Shown in pieces: positions 25,528-33,984 of a stretch of 64,000 nt of DNA. The position numbers and the translations under genes were made by a program. Numbering within the stretch: position 1 is the first letter of the stretch; each line of letters begins with the position of its first letter. Source of the DNA: Leptothrix cholodnii SP-6 (GTDB taxonomy: Bacteria > Pseudomonadota > Gammaproteobacteria > Burkholderiales > Burkholderiaceae_C); the NCBI RefSeq assembly GCF_000019785.1, contig NC_010524.1, positions 4,514,001 through 4,578,000 of the forward strand. Direction: 5' to 3'. The notes beneath the pieces are model-generated. The model was not told the DNA's origin and did not search any database. It was given only the letters and a program-made list of their open reading frames with translations.

Positions 25528-26166
25528 ATGCTGCGCTACCTCACCGTCCCCGTCACCGCCTTCCAGCAGAACTGTTCGATCGTCTGGTGCGATGAAACCC
25601 TGGCCGCCGCGGTCATCGACCCCGGCGGCGACCTGCCGCGCATCCAGGCCGAAGTGGCCCGGCTGGGCGTCAAGCTCGAACAGATCTGGCTCACCCACGC
25701 CCACATCGACCACGCCGGCGGCACCGGCACGCTCGCGCGCGAACTCGGCCTGCCGATCGTCGGCCCGCACGAGGGCGACCAGTTCTGGATCGACGGCCTC
25801 GACCAGCAGAGCCGCATGTTCGGTTTCCCGCCGGTCGAGCCGTTCAAGCCGACCCGCTGGCTGCATGACGGCGACAGTGTCAGCATCGGCCACAGCACGC
25901 TGGCCGTGCGCCACTGCCCCGGCCACACGCCCGGCCACGTGGTGTTCCACAGCGCCGAGATCCGGCGCTGCTTCGTCGGCGACGTGCTGTTCGCCGGCAG
26001 CATCGGCCGCACCGACTTCCCCGGCGGCGACCACGCCACGCTGATCGCCAGCATCACGCAGCGGCTCTGGCCGATGGGCGACGACACCGTCTTCATACCC
26101 GGCCACGGCCCGGAAAGCAGCTTCGGCCGCGAGCGCCGCAGCAACCCGCACGTGCGCGGCACCTGA
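25528..26166 (+). CDS. MBL-fold metallo-hydrolase, glyoxalase II-like
   Basis: 212-residue metallo-beta-lactamase-fold enzyme. The metal site motif is THAHIDHAGG (H57, H59, D61, H62), followed by HCPGHTPGHVVFH, FVGDVLFAGSIGRTDFPGG and a final IPGHGPES. These are the marks of YcbL/glyoxalase II-like thioester hydrolases. It is short compared with true glyoxalase II (about 255 residues), lacking the C-terminal substrate-binding helices, so the physiological thioester is unclear. It is monocistronic upstream of the T6SS genes. Confidence 0.9.
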   Translation: MLRYLTVPVTAFQQNCSIVWCDETLAAAVIDPGGDLPRIQAEVARLGVKLEQIWLTHAHIDHAGGTGTLARELGLPIVGPHEGDQFWIDGLDQQSRMFGFPPVEPFKPTRWLHDGDSVSIGHSTLAVRHCPGHTPGHVVFHSAEIRRCFVGDVLFAGSIGRTDFPGGDHATLIASITQRLWPMGDDTVFIPGHGPESSFGRERRSNPHVRGT

Positions 26167-26193
26167 GCGCCACCCGAGCGCGGCGCGCGTTAC

Positions 26194-26229
26194 CTTAGTC
26201 ACCGCCGGGCGGCGCACAGCCTGACTAAG
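26194..26229. promoter_or_regulatory. Nested inverted repeat ahead of the T6SS operon
   Basis: CTTAGTCA (26194-26201) and TGACTAAG (26222-26229) form a perfect 8-bp dyad separated by 20 bp. Directly after the left arm is a second palindrome CCGCC-G-GGCGG (26202-26212). It sits 25 bp before the tssJ GTG and 27 bp after the previous stop. It could be an operator of the secretion operon or a terminator of the metallo-hydrolase gene. Confidence 0.45.
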
Positions 26230-26254
26230 CTCGGTCTCCATGACGGAGGCCCGC

Positions 26255-26833
26255 GTGAAGTCCGCACTGAAGTCGTCCCCGAGCTCGATTCCTGCCGCTG
26301 CAGACAGCGCCCGAGACGCGGCCAGTCGTGCGCGCCGCAGCGTGCTGGCCGGCGCGGGCGCGCTGCTGCTGGCCGGCTGCTCGACCTCGGCCAAGGTGAT
26401 CAAGGCGCTGACCGCGCCCGAGCCCGAAGCCAAGCCGGAGCCCGAACCGACCCGCATCGTCGGCGCGCTGGTCGCCAGCGCCGACATCAACCCGGACCTG
26501 CGCAAGCGCGCCTCGCCGCTGCTGGTGCGGGTCTACGAGCTGAAGTCGGACGCGGCCTTCAACAACGCCGACTTCATGGCGCTGTTCCAGCGCGACCAGG
26601 CCGAGCTGGCGGCCGACATCGTGCTGCGCGAGGAGTTCATCGTCCAGCCCGGCGAGCGCCGCGTGCTCGACCGCGTGGCCGGCGAGCAGACCCGCTTCCT
26701 GGCGGTCTTCGCGGCCTATCGCGACATCGAGCGGGCCCGCTGGCGCGCCCTGGCGCCGGTGCGCAGCGCCGCCACCCAGACGCTGCAGGTGCAGGTCGAC
26801 GCGTCCGCGGTCTCGATCACCCCCGCCCGCTGA
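26255..26833 (+). CDS. tssJ: T6SS outer-membrane lipoprotein TssJ
   Basis: 192-residue lipoprotein of the type VI secretion membrane complex, which binds the periplasmic end of TssM. A signal segment RRSVLAGAGALLLAGC places the lipidated Cys at C42. The mature domain shows the family pattern PLLVRVYELKSDAAFNNADFMALFQRD and a beta-sandwich ending TQTLQVQVDASAVSI. The GTG start at 26255 was chosen because GGAGG sits 5 bp upstream; an in-frame ATG at 26240 lacks one. First gene of a tight operon (tssK 10 bp downstream). Confidence 0.92.
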   Translation: MKSALKSSPSSIPAAADSARDAASRARRSVLAGAGALLLAGCSTSAKVIKALTAPEPEAKPEPEPTRIVGALVASADINPDLRKRASPLLVRVYELKSDAAFNNADFMALFQRDQAELAADIVLREEFIVQPGERRVLDRVAGEQTRFLAVFAAYRDIERARWRALAPVRSAATQTLQVQVDASAVSITPAR

Positions 26834-26843
26834 GCGAGCCGCC

Positions 26844-28181
26844 ATGACCCTGCATGACAAGGTCGCGTGGTCGCAGGGCATGTTCCTGCAGCCGCACCAT
26901 TTCCAGCAGGAAACGCGTGCGCTCGAACACCTGATCGACACCCGCCTGCGTGCCGCCGACGCGCACGCCTGGGGCCACGCCGAGCTGGTGCTCGACGAAT
27001 CGCTGCTCGCACTCGGCCGCGTCGGCCTGGTGCGCGCGCGTGGCGTGCTGCCCGACGGCACGCCCTACGCGCTGCCCGATCACGACCCGCTGCCCGCCCC
27101 GCTCGAGGTGCCGGCCGACCTCAAGGGCGAGCGGGTCTGCCTGGCCGCGCCCCTGGCGCGTGCGGGCGCCACCGATTTCGACCTCGGCCTCGACGGCAGC
27201 GCCGCCGACGCCGCGCGCTACGGCGTCACCGAGCTGCAGCTGCGCGACCAGACCAACGCCACCGACGAGCCGCAGACGATCCAGGTCGGCCGCCTGCGGC
27301 TGCGGCTGCTGCGCGAGCGCGAACTCGGCAACGGCTGGACGGCGCTGGGCGTGGCGCGCGTGATCGAGCGCCGCGCCGACGCCCAGGTGGTGCTCGACCG
27401 CGCCTACATCCCGCCGCAGACCCGGCTCGACGCCACCGAGCACCTGCACGCCTCGGCCGCGCTGCTGCACGGGCGGCTGCAGCAGTTCGCCCGCCTGCTG
27501 GCCGAGCGCATGGGCAGCGCGGCGCACGGCGTCTCCGAGATCGCCGACTTCCTGCTGCTGATGACGCTCAACCGCAACGAGCCGCTGTTCCGCCAGTTCG
27601 CCGGCGGCCCGCAGGTGCACCCGGCGCTGTTCCACCGCGCCTGCCTGCAGCTGGCCGGCGAGCTCAGCAGCTTCGGCACCGACAGCCGCACGCCGCGCGA
27701 GTTCGCGCTCTATCGGCACGACGACCTGCAGGCCACCTTCGCGACGCTGATCGAGCAGCTGCGCGTGCAGCTGTCGGGCGTGCCGGTGCCACGCGCCACG
27801 CCGATCGAGCTGACCGACCGCCAGCACGGCTTCCGCACCGCCGTGATCCGCGACACCGAGCTGCTGCGCGGCGCCGCCTTCGTGCTGGCGGTGCACGCGC
27901 AGCTGCCGGCCGAGCAGCTCAGCCAGCGCTTCCTGGCGCACGCCAAGGTCGGCCCGGTCGAGCGCATCAAGGAGCTGGTCAGCCTGGCGCTGCCCGGCAT
28001 CGCGCTGCGCAGCCTGCCGGTGGCGCCGCGCCAGCTGCCGTTCCACGCCGGCCATCACTACTTCGAGGTGCAGCGCGACGGCGAGCTGTGGAAGCAGCTC
28101 GAACACAGCGGCAACCTGGCGCTGCACGTGGCCGGCGACTTCCCCGGGCTCGAGCTGCAGCTGTGGGCGATCCGGCCCTGA
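26844..28181 (+). CDS. tssK: T6SS baseplate protein TssK
   Basis: 445-residue adaptor that links the T6SS baseplate to the membrane complex. It opens with the family-typical VAWSQGMFLQPHHFQQ, has LNRNEPLFRQFAGG and RELALY-like FALYRHDD in the middle, and a C-terminal domain with HHYFEVQRDGELWKQL. Length is normal for TssK. It lies between tssJ and tssL in the usual order. Confidence 0.95.
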   Translation: MTLHDKVAWSQGMFLQPHHFQQETRALEHLIDTRLRAADAHAWGHAELVLDESLLALGRVGLVRARGVLPDGTPYALPDHDPLPAPLEVPADLKGERVCLAAPLARAGATDFDLGLDGSAADAARYGVTELQLRDQTNATDEPQTIQVGRLRLRLLRERELGNGWTALGVARVIERRADAQVVLDRAYIPPQTRLDATEHLHASAALLHGRLQQFARLLAERMGSAAHGVSEIADFLLLMTLNRNEPLFRQFAGGPQVHPALFHRACLQLAGELSSFGTDSRTPREFALYRHDDLQATFATLIEQLRVQLSGVPVPRATPIELTDRQHGFRTAVIRDTELLRGAAFVLAVHAQLPAEQLSQRFLAHAKVGPVERIKELVSLALPGIALRSLPVAPRQLPFHAGHHYFEVQRDGELWKQLEHSGNLALHVAGDFPGLELQLWAIRP

Positions 28182-28211
28182 GCGGGCGAGCGACAACCCG
28201 ACCCCACCCGC

Positions 28212-29594
28212 ATGTCCGCCCAGCCCCCCCGCCCCGGTGCCGGTCCGAACGATCCGCACGATCCGTTCGCGGCGCTCGACAGCGGCGCCACCGTCATCCG
28301 CCCCAACCCCGGCGCCCGCGCCGCGCCGGCGCGCATGCCGGCCGCCCAGGAGCCGCCGGCCGCCGACACGCCGCTGCCGGCGCAGGGCCTGAATCCGCTG
28401 GTCAGCCTGGCCAACCGCCTGCTGCTGGCGGTGCCGCAGCTGCGCGCGACCCGCCACGTCGCCGACCCCGCCGCGCTCAAGCACAGCCTGGCGCAGGCGG
28501 TGCGCGACTTCAGCACCGCCGCCGCCGCCGCCGGCATCACGCCGCAGCAGGTGATGGCCGCGCGCTACGTGCTGTGCACCGTGCTCGACGAGGCCGCCAG
28601 CGACACGCCCTGGGGCGGCGCCGGCGTGTGGGCCCAGCACAGCCTGCTGGTGACCTTCCACAACGAGGCCTGGGGCGGCGAGAAGGTCTTCCAGCTGATG
28701 GCCCGGCTGGCCGGCCAGCCGGCCGAACACCGCGACCTGCTGGAGCTGATCTACGCCGCGCTGGCGCTCGGTTTCGAGGGGCGTTTCCGCGCCATCGAGA
28801 ACGGCCGCGCCCAGCTCGACGCGGTGCGCGACAAGCTCGCGCGCATCGTGCTGCAGGCGCGTGGCGACCACGCCCCGGCGCTGGCGCAGCACTGGCAGGT
28901 CGAGGCGGTGGCGCAGCGCGCGCTGCCGGGCTGGCTGCCGCTGCTGGTGACGGCGCTGGTGCTGGGCCTGCTGCTGGTGGCCGCCTACATCGGCCTGAGC
29001 TTCTGGCTCGGCGCGCGCTCCGACCCGGTGTTCGGCCAGATCCAGGGCCTGCGCCTGAACCCGCCGGTGGCCGCGGTGGCGCAGCCGGCGCCGCAGCCGC
29101 GGCTGGCGACCTTCCTGCGGCCCGAGATCGCCGAGGGCGCGGTGGTGGTGCGCGACGAGGTCGACCGCAGCGTCGTCACGCTGCGCGGCGACGGCCTGTT
29201 CGAGCCCGGCAGCGCCACGCTCGCCGCGCCCAAGGAGGCGCTGCTGCGGCGCGTGGCCGACGCGCTGGCGCAGTTCGGCGGCGCGGTGCTCGTCACCGGC
29301 CACACCGACAGCCAGCCGATCCGCTCGGCGCGTTTCCCGTCCAACTGGCACCTCTCGCAGGAGCGCGCCGGCGCGGTGCGCGAGCTGCTGGTGAGCCAGC
29401 AGGTGGCCACCGAGCGGGTGCGCGCCGAGGGCCGCGCCGACGGCGAGCCGGTGGTCGCCAATGACAGCGCCGGCAACCGGGCGCTGAACCGGCGCGTCGA
29501 GATCACGCTGTTCGTCGCCGCGCCGCCGGGCGTGGCCACGGCCGCCAGACCCGCAACCCCCACGGCCACGCCCGCATCCGGAGCCCGGCCATGA
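28212..29594 (+). CDS. tssL: T6SS inner-membrane protein TssL with C-terminal OmpA domain
   Basis: 460-residue DotU/TssL. A Pro/Ala-rich cytoplasmic N-terminus (~1-60) is followed by the DotU domain (LKHSLAQAVRDF, CTVLDEAASDTPWGG, LLVTFHNEAWGGEKVF), one transmembrane helix (~240-262) and a periplasmic OmpA-like peptidoglycan-binding domain (LVTGHTDSQPIRS, LSQERAGAVRELL, NRRVEITLF). This is the extended TssL type that anchors the secretion complex directly to peptidoglycan. Its stop overlaps the tssM start (ATGA). Confidence 0.95.
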   Translation: MSAQPPRPGAGPNDPHDPFAALDSGATVIRPNPGARAAPARMPAAQEPPAADTPLPAQGLNPLVSLANRLLLAVPQLRATRHVADPAALKHSLAQAVRDFSTAAAAAGITPQQVMAARYVLCTVLDEAASDTPWGGAGVWAQHSLLVTFHNEAWGGEKVFQLMARLAGQPAEHRDLLELIYAALALGFEGRFRAIENGRAQLDAVRDKLARIVLQARGDHAPALAQHWQVEAVAQRALPGWLPLLVTALVLGLLLVAAYIGLSFWLGARSDPVFGQIQGLRLNPPVAAVAQPAPQPRLATFLRPEIAEGAVVVRDEVDRSVVTLRGDGLFEPGSATLAAPKEALLRRVADALAQFGGAVLVTGHTDSQPIRSARFPSNWHLSQERAGAVRELLVSQQVATERVRAEGRADGEPVVANDSAGNRALNRRVEITLFVAAPPGVATAARPATPTATPASGARP

Positions 29595-32500
29595 AGACGC
29601 TGCTGGGCTGGATCTTCAACCGCTGGACGCTCGCCGTCGTCGCGCTGCTGGCGCTGTCGCTGCTGATCTGGATCGTCGGCCCGCTGATCGCGGTGGCCGA
29701 GGTGCGCCCGCTCGACAGCACGCGCTCGCGGCTGATGCTGATCGGCTGCCTCGTGCTGGCGCTGCTGCTGATGGCGGCGTGGAGCGCCTGGCAGGCCCGC
29801 CGCGCCAACCGGTCGGTGGTCGAGCAGCTGATGAAGCCCGCCGCCGGCGGTGCGCCGGCCGGCAGCGAGTCACCCGACGTGGCCGCGATGCGCCAGCGCT
29901 TCGAGCGCGCGCTGCAGGTGCTGCGCGAGGCGCGGTTCCCGTCGGCGTCGACCGCGGCCGGCGGCGCCCCGGTCGGTGCGATCGACGCGCGTGGCAAACC
30001 CGCCGCGCCCAAGCCCGGCCTGCTGGCGCGCCTGGGGCTGCAGAACCTGGGCGGGCGCTACCTCTACCAGCTGCCCTGGTACCTGATCATCGGCGCGCCC
30101 GGCTCGGGCAAGACCACCGCGCTGCGCAACGCCGGTCTGCAGTTCCCGCTGGCCGAGCTGACCGGCGAACACCGCGTGCGCGGCGTCGGCGGCACGCGCG
30201 ACTGCGACTGGTGGTTCACCGACCGCGCGGTGCTGATCGACACCGCCGGCCGCTTCACCACGCAGGACAGCGACGCCGGGCGCGACCAGGGCGCGTGGAG
30301 CGGCTTCCTCGGCCTGCTGCGCCAGTCGCGGCCGCGCCAGCCGATCAACGGCGTGCTCGTCACCGTGTCGGTGCCCGACCTGCTCGGCCGCAGCGCCGCC
30401 GAGCGCGACGACTACGCCGCTCGCGTGCGCCTGCGCCTGCAGGAGCTGCACAAGCAGCTGGGCGTGCGTTTCCCGGTCTACCTGCTGGTCACCAAGGTCG
30501 ACCTGCTCAACGGCTTCGGCGACTATTTCGCCACCCTCGACAAGGACAGCCGCGCCACGCCCTGGGGCACCACCTTCACGCTGGCGCAGTCACGCAGCGG
30601 CGACCACACGGCCCTGGCCCCCGAGCTGAAGGCGCTGACCCAGCGCCTGCAGGACGGCCTGGTCGAGCGCCTGCAGGCCGAGACCGACCCGCAGCGGCGC
30701 GCCCGCATCTACGGCTTTCCGCTGCAGTTCGGCAGCCTGCACGAGCCGCTCGACGCCTTCGTGCGCGACGCCTTCGCGCCCTCGCCGTTCGAGCCGCCGA
30801 GCCTGCTGCGCGGCGTGTACTTTGTCAGCGGCACGCAGGAAGGCACGCCGATCGACCGCCTGATGGGCTCGATCGCGCGCAGCTGGCAGCTCGAACGCGC
30901 GATCCTGCCGCCGCAGGGCGCCAGCGCGCGCAGCTACTTCCTGGAGCGCCTGCTCGGCGAGGTGGTGTTCGCCGAGGCCGGCCTGGCCGGCACCGATCCG
31001 CGCGGCGAACGGCGCCGTCGCCTGATGCTGGTGGGCGCCTACGCCGCGCTCGGCCTGCTGACGGCGGGCGCGCTGGCGGCCTGGGCGACCAGCGCGGTCA
31101 ACAACCGCAACTACGTCGACGCCGTGCTGGCGCGGGTCGACGAGGTGCGCCGGCTGGTGCAGGCCACGCCCAACCGTGCCAGCCCCGACCTGCAGCCGCT
31201 GCTGCCGGCGCTGGCCGCCACCCGCCAGCTGGCGCAGGCCGGCTGGGGCGACGCGGCGGTGCCGTGGTCGCTCGGCTTCGGGCTGTTCCAGGGCGACAAG
31301 CTCGACGCCGCCTCGCGCAGCGCCTATCAGCGCATGCTGGTCGACGCCGTGCTGCCGCGCCTGGCGCTGCGCATCGAGGAGCAGCTGCGCCAGCGCGCCG
31401 ACGCGCCCGAGCTGCAGTACGAATCGCTCAAGGCCTACCTGATGCTGCACGACCCGCAGCGCTTCGACGCCGACGCGCTGGCCGCGCTGGTGCGCGCCGA
31501 CTGGGCGCAGAACCTGCCGCGCGAGGTCGGCACGGCCGAGCGCGAGCAGCTCGACCAGCACCTCGACGCCCTGCTCGCGCTCGGCCCCGCCGTCTCGCCG
31601 CTGCCGCAGGACCAGGCGCTGGTGACGCAGACCCGCGCCCTGCTCGCCGCCGTGCCGCTGCCCCAGCGCATCTACAACCGCCTGCGTCACCAGGGCCTGG
31701 GCGAGCAGGTGGCCGAGTTCACCGCCGCCCGCGCCGGCGGGCCGGCCGCGGCGCTGGTGTTCGCGCGCGCCAGCGGCGCCCCGCTGACGCGCGGCGTGCC
31801 CGGGCTCTATACGCGTGACGGCTACCAGCAGGGCTTCCAGCGCAAGGTCGACGCCGTCACCCGCGAACTGGCGGATGAAGAAACCTGGGTTCTTGGGAAC
31901 GCCGCCAATGGCGGCGGCGGCGCTGCGGGCCAGGCCACCCGCCCGAGCGCCGCCACGCTGGCCGACGACGTGCGCCGCCTGTACCTGACCGACTACGCCA
32001 ACACCTGGGAGGCCTTCATCGCCGACGTGCGCCTGCGCCCGACCCAGAGCCTGGCCGAGCTGGTGCAGGTCACGCGCGTGCTGTCCGGCCCCGACAACCC
32101 GCTGGCCACGCTGCTGAAGGCGGTGGTGCGCGAGACCACGCTGCTCGGCGGCGAGGAGCCCGGCGCCGTCAAGGCCGCCGCCGACCGCGCGCGTGGTGCG
32201 GTGGCCGCGGTGCGCGAGGGCATCCGCGCGCTCGGCGGCGATGCGGCCGCCGCCGCGCTGCCCGCGCGCGGTGTGCCGCTCGAATCGATCGTCGACGACC
32301 GCTTCGCGATGCTGCGCCGCTACGTGCAGGCCGCGCCGGGTGCGCGCGCACCGATCGACGACACCCTCGTGCTGCTCAACGAGGTGCAGCTGCACCTGGC
32401 CAGCGTCGAGCTGGCGGTGCGCAGCGCCAACCCGCCGCCGCCGTCGGACCTGCCGGTGCGCCTGGGCGCCGAGGGCGCACGCTCGGCCGAGCCGGTGCGC

Positions 32501-33253
32501 AGCCTGCTCGGCACGCTGGGCCGCAGCAGCGCCGGCTTCACCGGGCTGATGCAGCGCGAGGTGCTGTCGCGCGAGGTGCGCTCGATGGTGGGCGACTTCT
32601 GCACGCAGGCCGTGGCCGGGCGCTACCCGCTCAGGAGCGGCTCGGCCACCGACGTCACGCTGGCGGATTTCGGCCAGCTGTTCGGACCGGGCGGGCGCTT
32701 CGACCGGCTGTTCCAGGAGAAGCTGGCCGCCCACGTCGACACCTCGGCGCGGCCGACCTGGCGCTTCCGCGCCAACGGGCTGGGCGAGGACGCCGGCACG
32801 CTGGCGCAGTTCCAGCGCGCGCAGGTCATCCGCGACACCTTCTTCCCGGCCGGCGGCAACACGCCGCAGCTGCGGCTGGAGTTCAAGCCGGTCGAGATGG
32901 ACGCCAGCATCAGCCAGTTCGTGCTCGACATCGACGGCCAGGTGGTGCGCTACGCCCACGGCCCGCAGATCCCGACCAGCGTGCAATGGCCCGGCCCGCG
33001 CGGCACCAACCAGGTGCGGCTGCAGCTCAGCCCCGCCGGCGCCAGCGGCAACGGCCTGCTCAACGAAGGCCCGTGGGCGCTGCTGCACCTGTTCGACCGC
33101 GTGCAGCTCGAACCCGGCCGCAGCGCCGAGCGCTTTCGCGCCACCTTCGAGCTCGACGGCCGCAAGGCGGTGTTCGAGATCACCGCCAGCAGCGTGCGCA
33201 ACCCGCTGCGCCTGCGCGAGCTGGCCGAGTTCAGCTGCCCGAACGGCCTGTGA
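29591..33253 (+). CDS. tssM: T6SS membrane complex protein TssM (IcmF/VasK)
   Basis: 1220-residue core inner-membrane component. Two N-terminal transmembrane helices (~12-35 and ~52-72) precede a cytoplasmic GTPase-like domain with an intact Walker A GAPGSGKT (168-175) and DTAGRF. A third helix at ~475-500 leads to a large periplasmic region with the IcmF-related (YRLYLTDYANTWEAF-like) segment and a C-terminal beta-domain that contacts TssJ. The intact Walker motif suggests nucleotide binding, which not all TssM proteins retain. Translation is coupled to tssL through an ATGA overlap. Confidence 0.96.
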   Translation: MKTLLGWIFNRWTLAVVALLALSLLIWIVGPLIAVAEVRPLDSTRSRLMLIGCLVLALLLMAAWSAWQARRANRSVVEQLMKPAAGGAPAGSESPDVAAMRQRFERALQVLREARFPSASTAAGGAPVGAIDARGKPAAPKPGLLARLGLQNLGGRYLYQLPWYLIIGAPGSGKTTALRNAGLQFPLAELTGEHRVRGVGGTRDCDWWFTDRAVLIDTAGRFTTQDSDAGRDQGAWSGFLGLLRQSRPRQPINGVLVTVSVPDLLGRSAAERDDYAARVRLRLQELHKQLGVRFPVYLLVTKVDLLNGFGDYFATLDKDSRATPWGTTFTLAQSRSGDHTALAPELKALTQRLQDGLVERLQAETDPQRRARIYGFPLQFGSLHEPLDAFVRDAFAPSPFEPPSLLRGVYFVSGTQEGTPIDRLMGSIARSWQLERAILPPQGASARSYFLERLLGEVVFAEAGLAGTDPRGERRRRLMLVGAYAALGLLTAGALAAWATSAVNNRNYVDAVLARVDEVRRLVQATPNRASPDLQPLLPALAATRQLAQAGWGDAAVPWSLGFGLFQGDKLDAASRSAYQRMLVDAVLPRLALRIEEQLRQRADAPELQYESLKAYLMLHDPQRFDADALAALVRADWAQNLPREVGTAEREQLDQHLDALLALGPAVSPLPQDQALVTQTRALLAAVPLPQRIYNRLRHQGLGEQVAEFTAARAGGPAAALVFARASGAPLTRGVPGLYTRDGYQQGFQRKVDAVTRELADEETWVLGNAANGGGGAAGQATRPSAATLADDVRRLYLTDYANTWEAFIADVRLRPTQSLAELVQVTRVLSGPDNPLATLLKAVVRETTLLGGEEPGAVKAAADRARGAVAAVREGIRALGGDAAAAALPARGVPLESIVDDRFAMLRRYVQAAPGARAPIDDTLVLLNEVQLHLASVELAVRSANPPPPSDLPVRLGAEGARSAEPVRSLLGTLGRSSAGFTGLMQREVLSREVRSMVGDFCTQAVAGRYPLRSGSATDVTLADFGQLFGPGGRFDRLFQEKLAAHVDTSARPTWRFRANGLGEDAGTLAQFQRAQVIRDTFFPAGGNTPQLRLEFKPVEMDASISQFVLDIDGQVVRYAHGPQIPTSVQWPGPRGTNQVRLQLSPAGASGNGLLNEGPWALLHLFDRVQLEPGRSAERFRATFELDGRKAVFEITASSVRNPLRLRELAEFSCPNGL

Positions 33254-33277
33254 GCCACGGCGACGGGGCCCACCACC

Positions 33278-33973
33278 ATGCACGAAGCCCCCGGCTGGTA
33301 CGGAAAACTCGGCGCGCTGGGTGACTTCGCCTCGCGCCGCCTGCCGCACGCGCAGGTGCAGGCGCTCGACCACTGGCTGGCCAGCGTGATGTCGATCAGC
33401 CAGTCCGAACTCGGCGGCGCCTGGCTCGACCACTACCTGCGCGCGCCGCTGTGGCGCTACGCCTGGGCGCCCGGCGTGGTCGACAACCAGTGGTGGTTCG
33501 GCGTGCTGATGCCCAGCTGCGACAGCGTCGGCCGCTACTTCCCGCTGCTGCTGGCGCAGCCGCGCGCGCAGGCGCCGCAGGACCGGCTGGCGCTCAACCA
33601 CCTCGAACTCTGGTGGCGCCACCTGGCCGAGGCCGCGCTCGCCACGCTGGCCGAACGCGCCACGCTCGACGAGTTCGAGCAGGCGCTGGCCGAAGCACCG
33701 CCCTGGCCCACGCCGGCCAGCGCCAACCCGCCGCTGGCCCGCAGCAGCCGCAACCGCATCACCGGCCGCCCCTGCGAGGAGCAACCGCTCGGCCCGCGCA
33801 CCGACCTGGCCGACTGGCTCGGCCACCGCGCCGCGCAGGCGCTGCTGCAGCAGCTCGGCGGCCACAGCCTGTGGTGGCCGTTCGAGCTGGGCCGCAGCAC
33901 CCCGCCGATCCGCCTGCTGCAGGGCCTGCCGGACGGCGCCGAATTCGGCGCCCTGCTCGGCCACGCCGATTGA
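33278..33973 (+). CDS. tagF: T6SS-associated protein TagF (ImpM)
   Basis: 231-residue cytoplasmic protein. It begins PGWYGKLGALGDFASRRL, the signature TagF/ImpM opening, with WLDHYLRAPLWRYAW and a later DLADWLGHRAAQ. In Pseudomonas TagF represses the T6SS post-translationally, acting with the PpkA-PppA-Fha system. Kinase, phosphatase and FHA genes are all close by here, so the same control is likely. Confidence 0.93.
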   Translation: MHEAPGWYGKLGALGDFASRRLPHAQVQALDHWLASVMSISQSELGGAWLDHYLRAPLWRYAWAPGVVDNQWWFGVLMPSCDSVGRYFPLLLAQPRAQAPQDRLALNHLELWWRHLAEAALATLAERATLDEFEQALAEAPPWPTPASANPPLARSSRNRITGRPCEEQPLGPRTDLADWLGHRAAQALLQQLGGHSLWWPFELGRSTPPIRLLQGLPDGAEFGALLGHAD

Positions 33974-33984
33974 GGCCGCTCGCG

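Noticed and set aside
31870..31930. Locally AT-richer stretch inside tssM as a possible inserted element
   Set aside because: The frame continues without break and the stretch encodes a flexible Gly/Ala linker; no repeats or ends are visible.
30590..33964. 1124-codon minus-strand frame opposite tssM and tagF
   Set aside because: Antisense of two well-supported T6SS genes; no recognisable protein.
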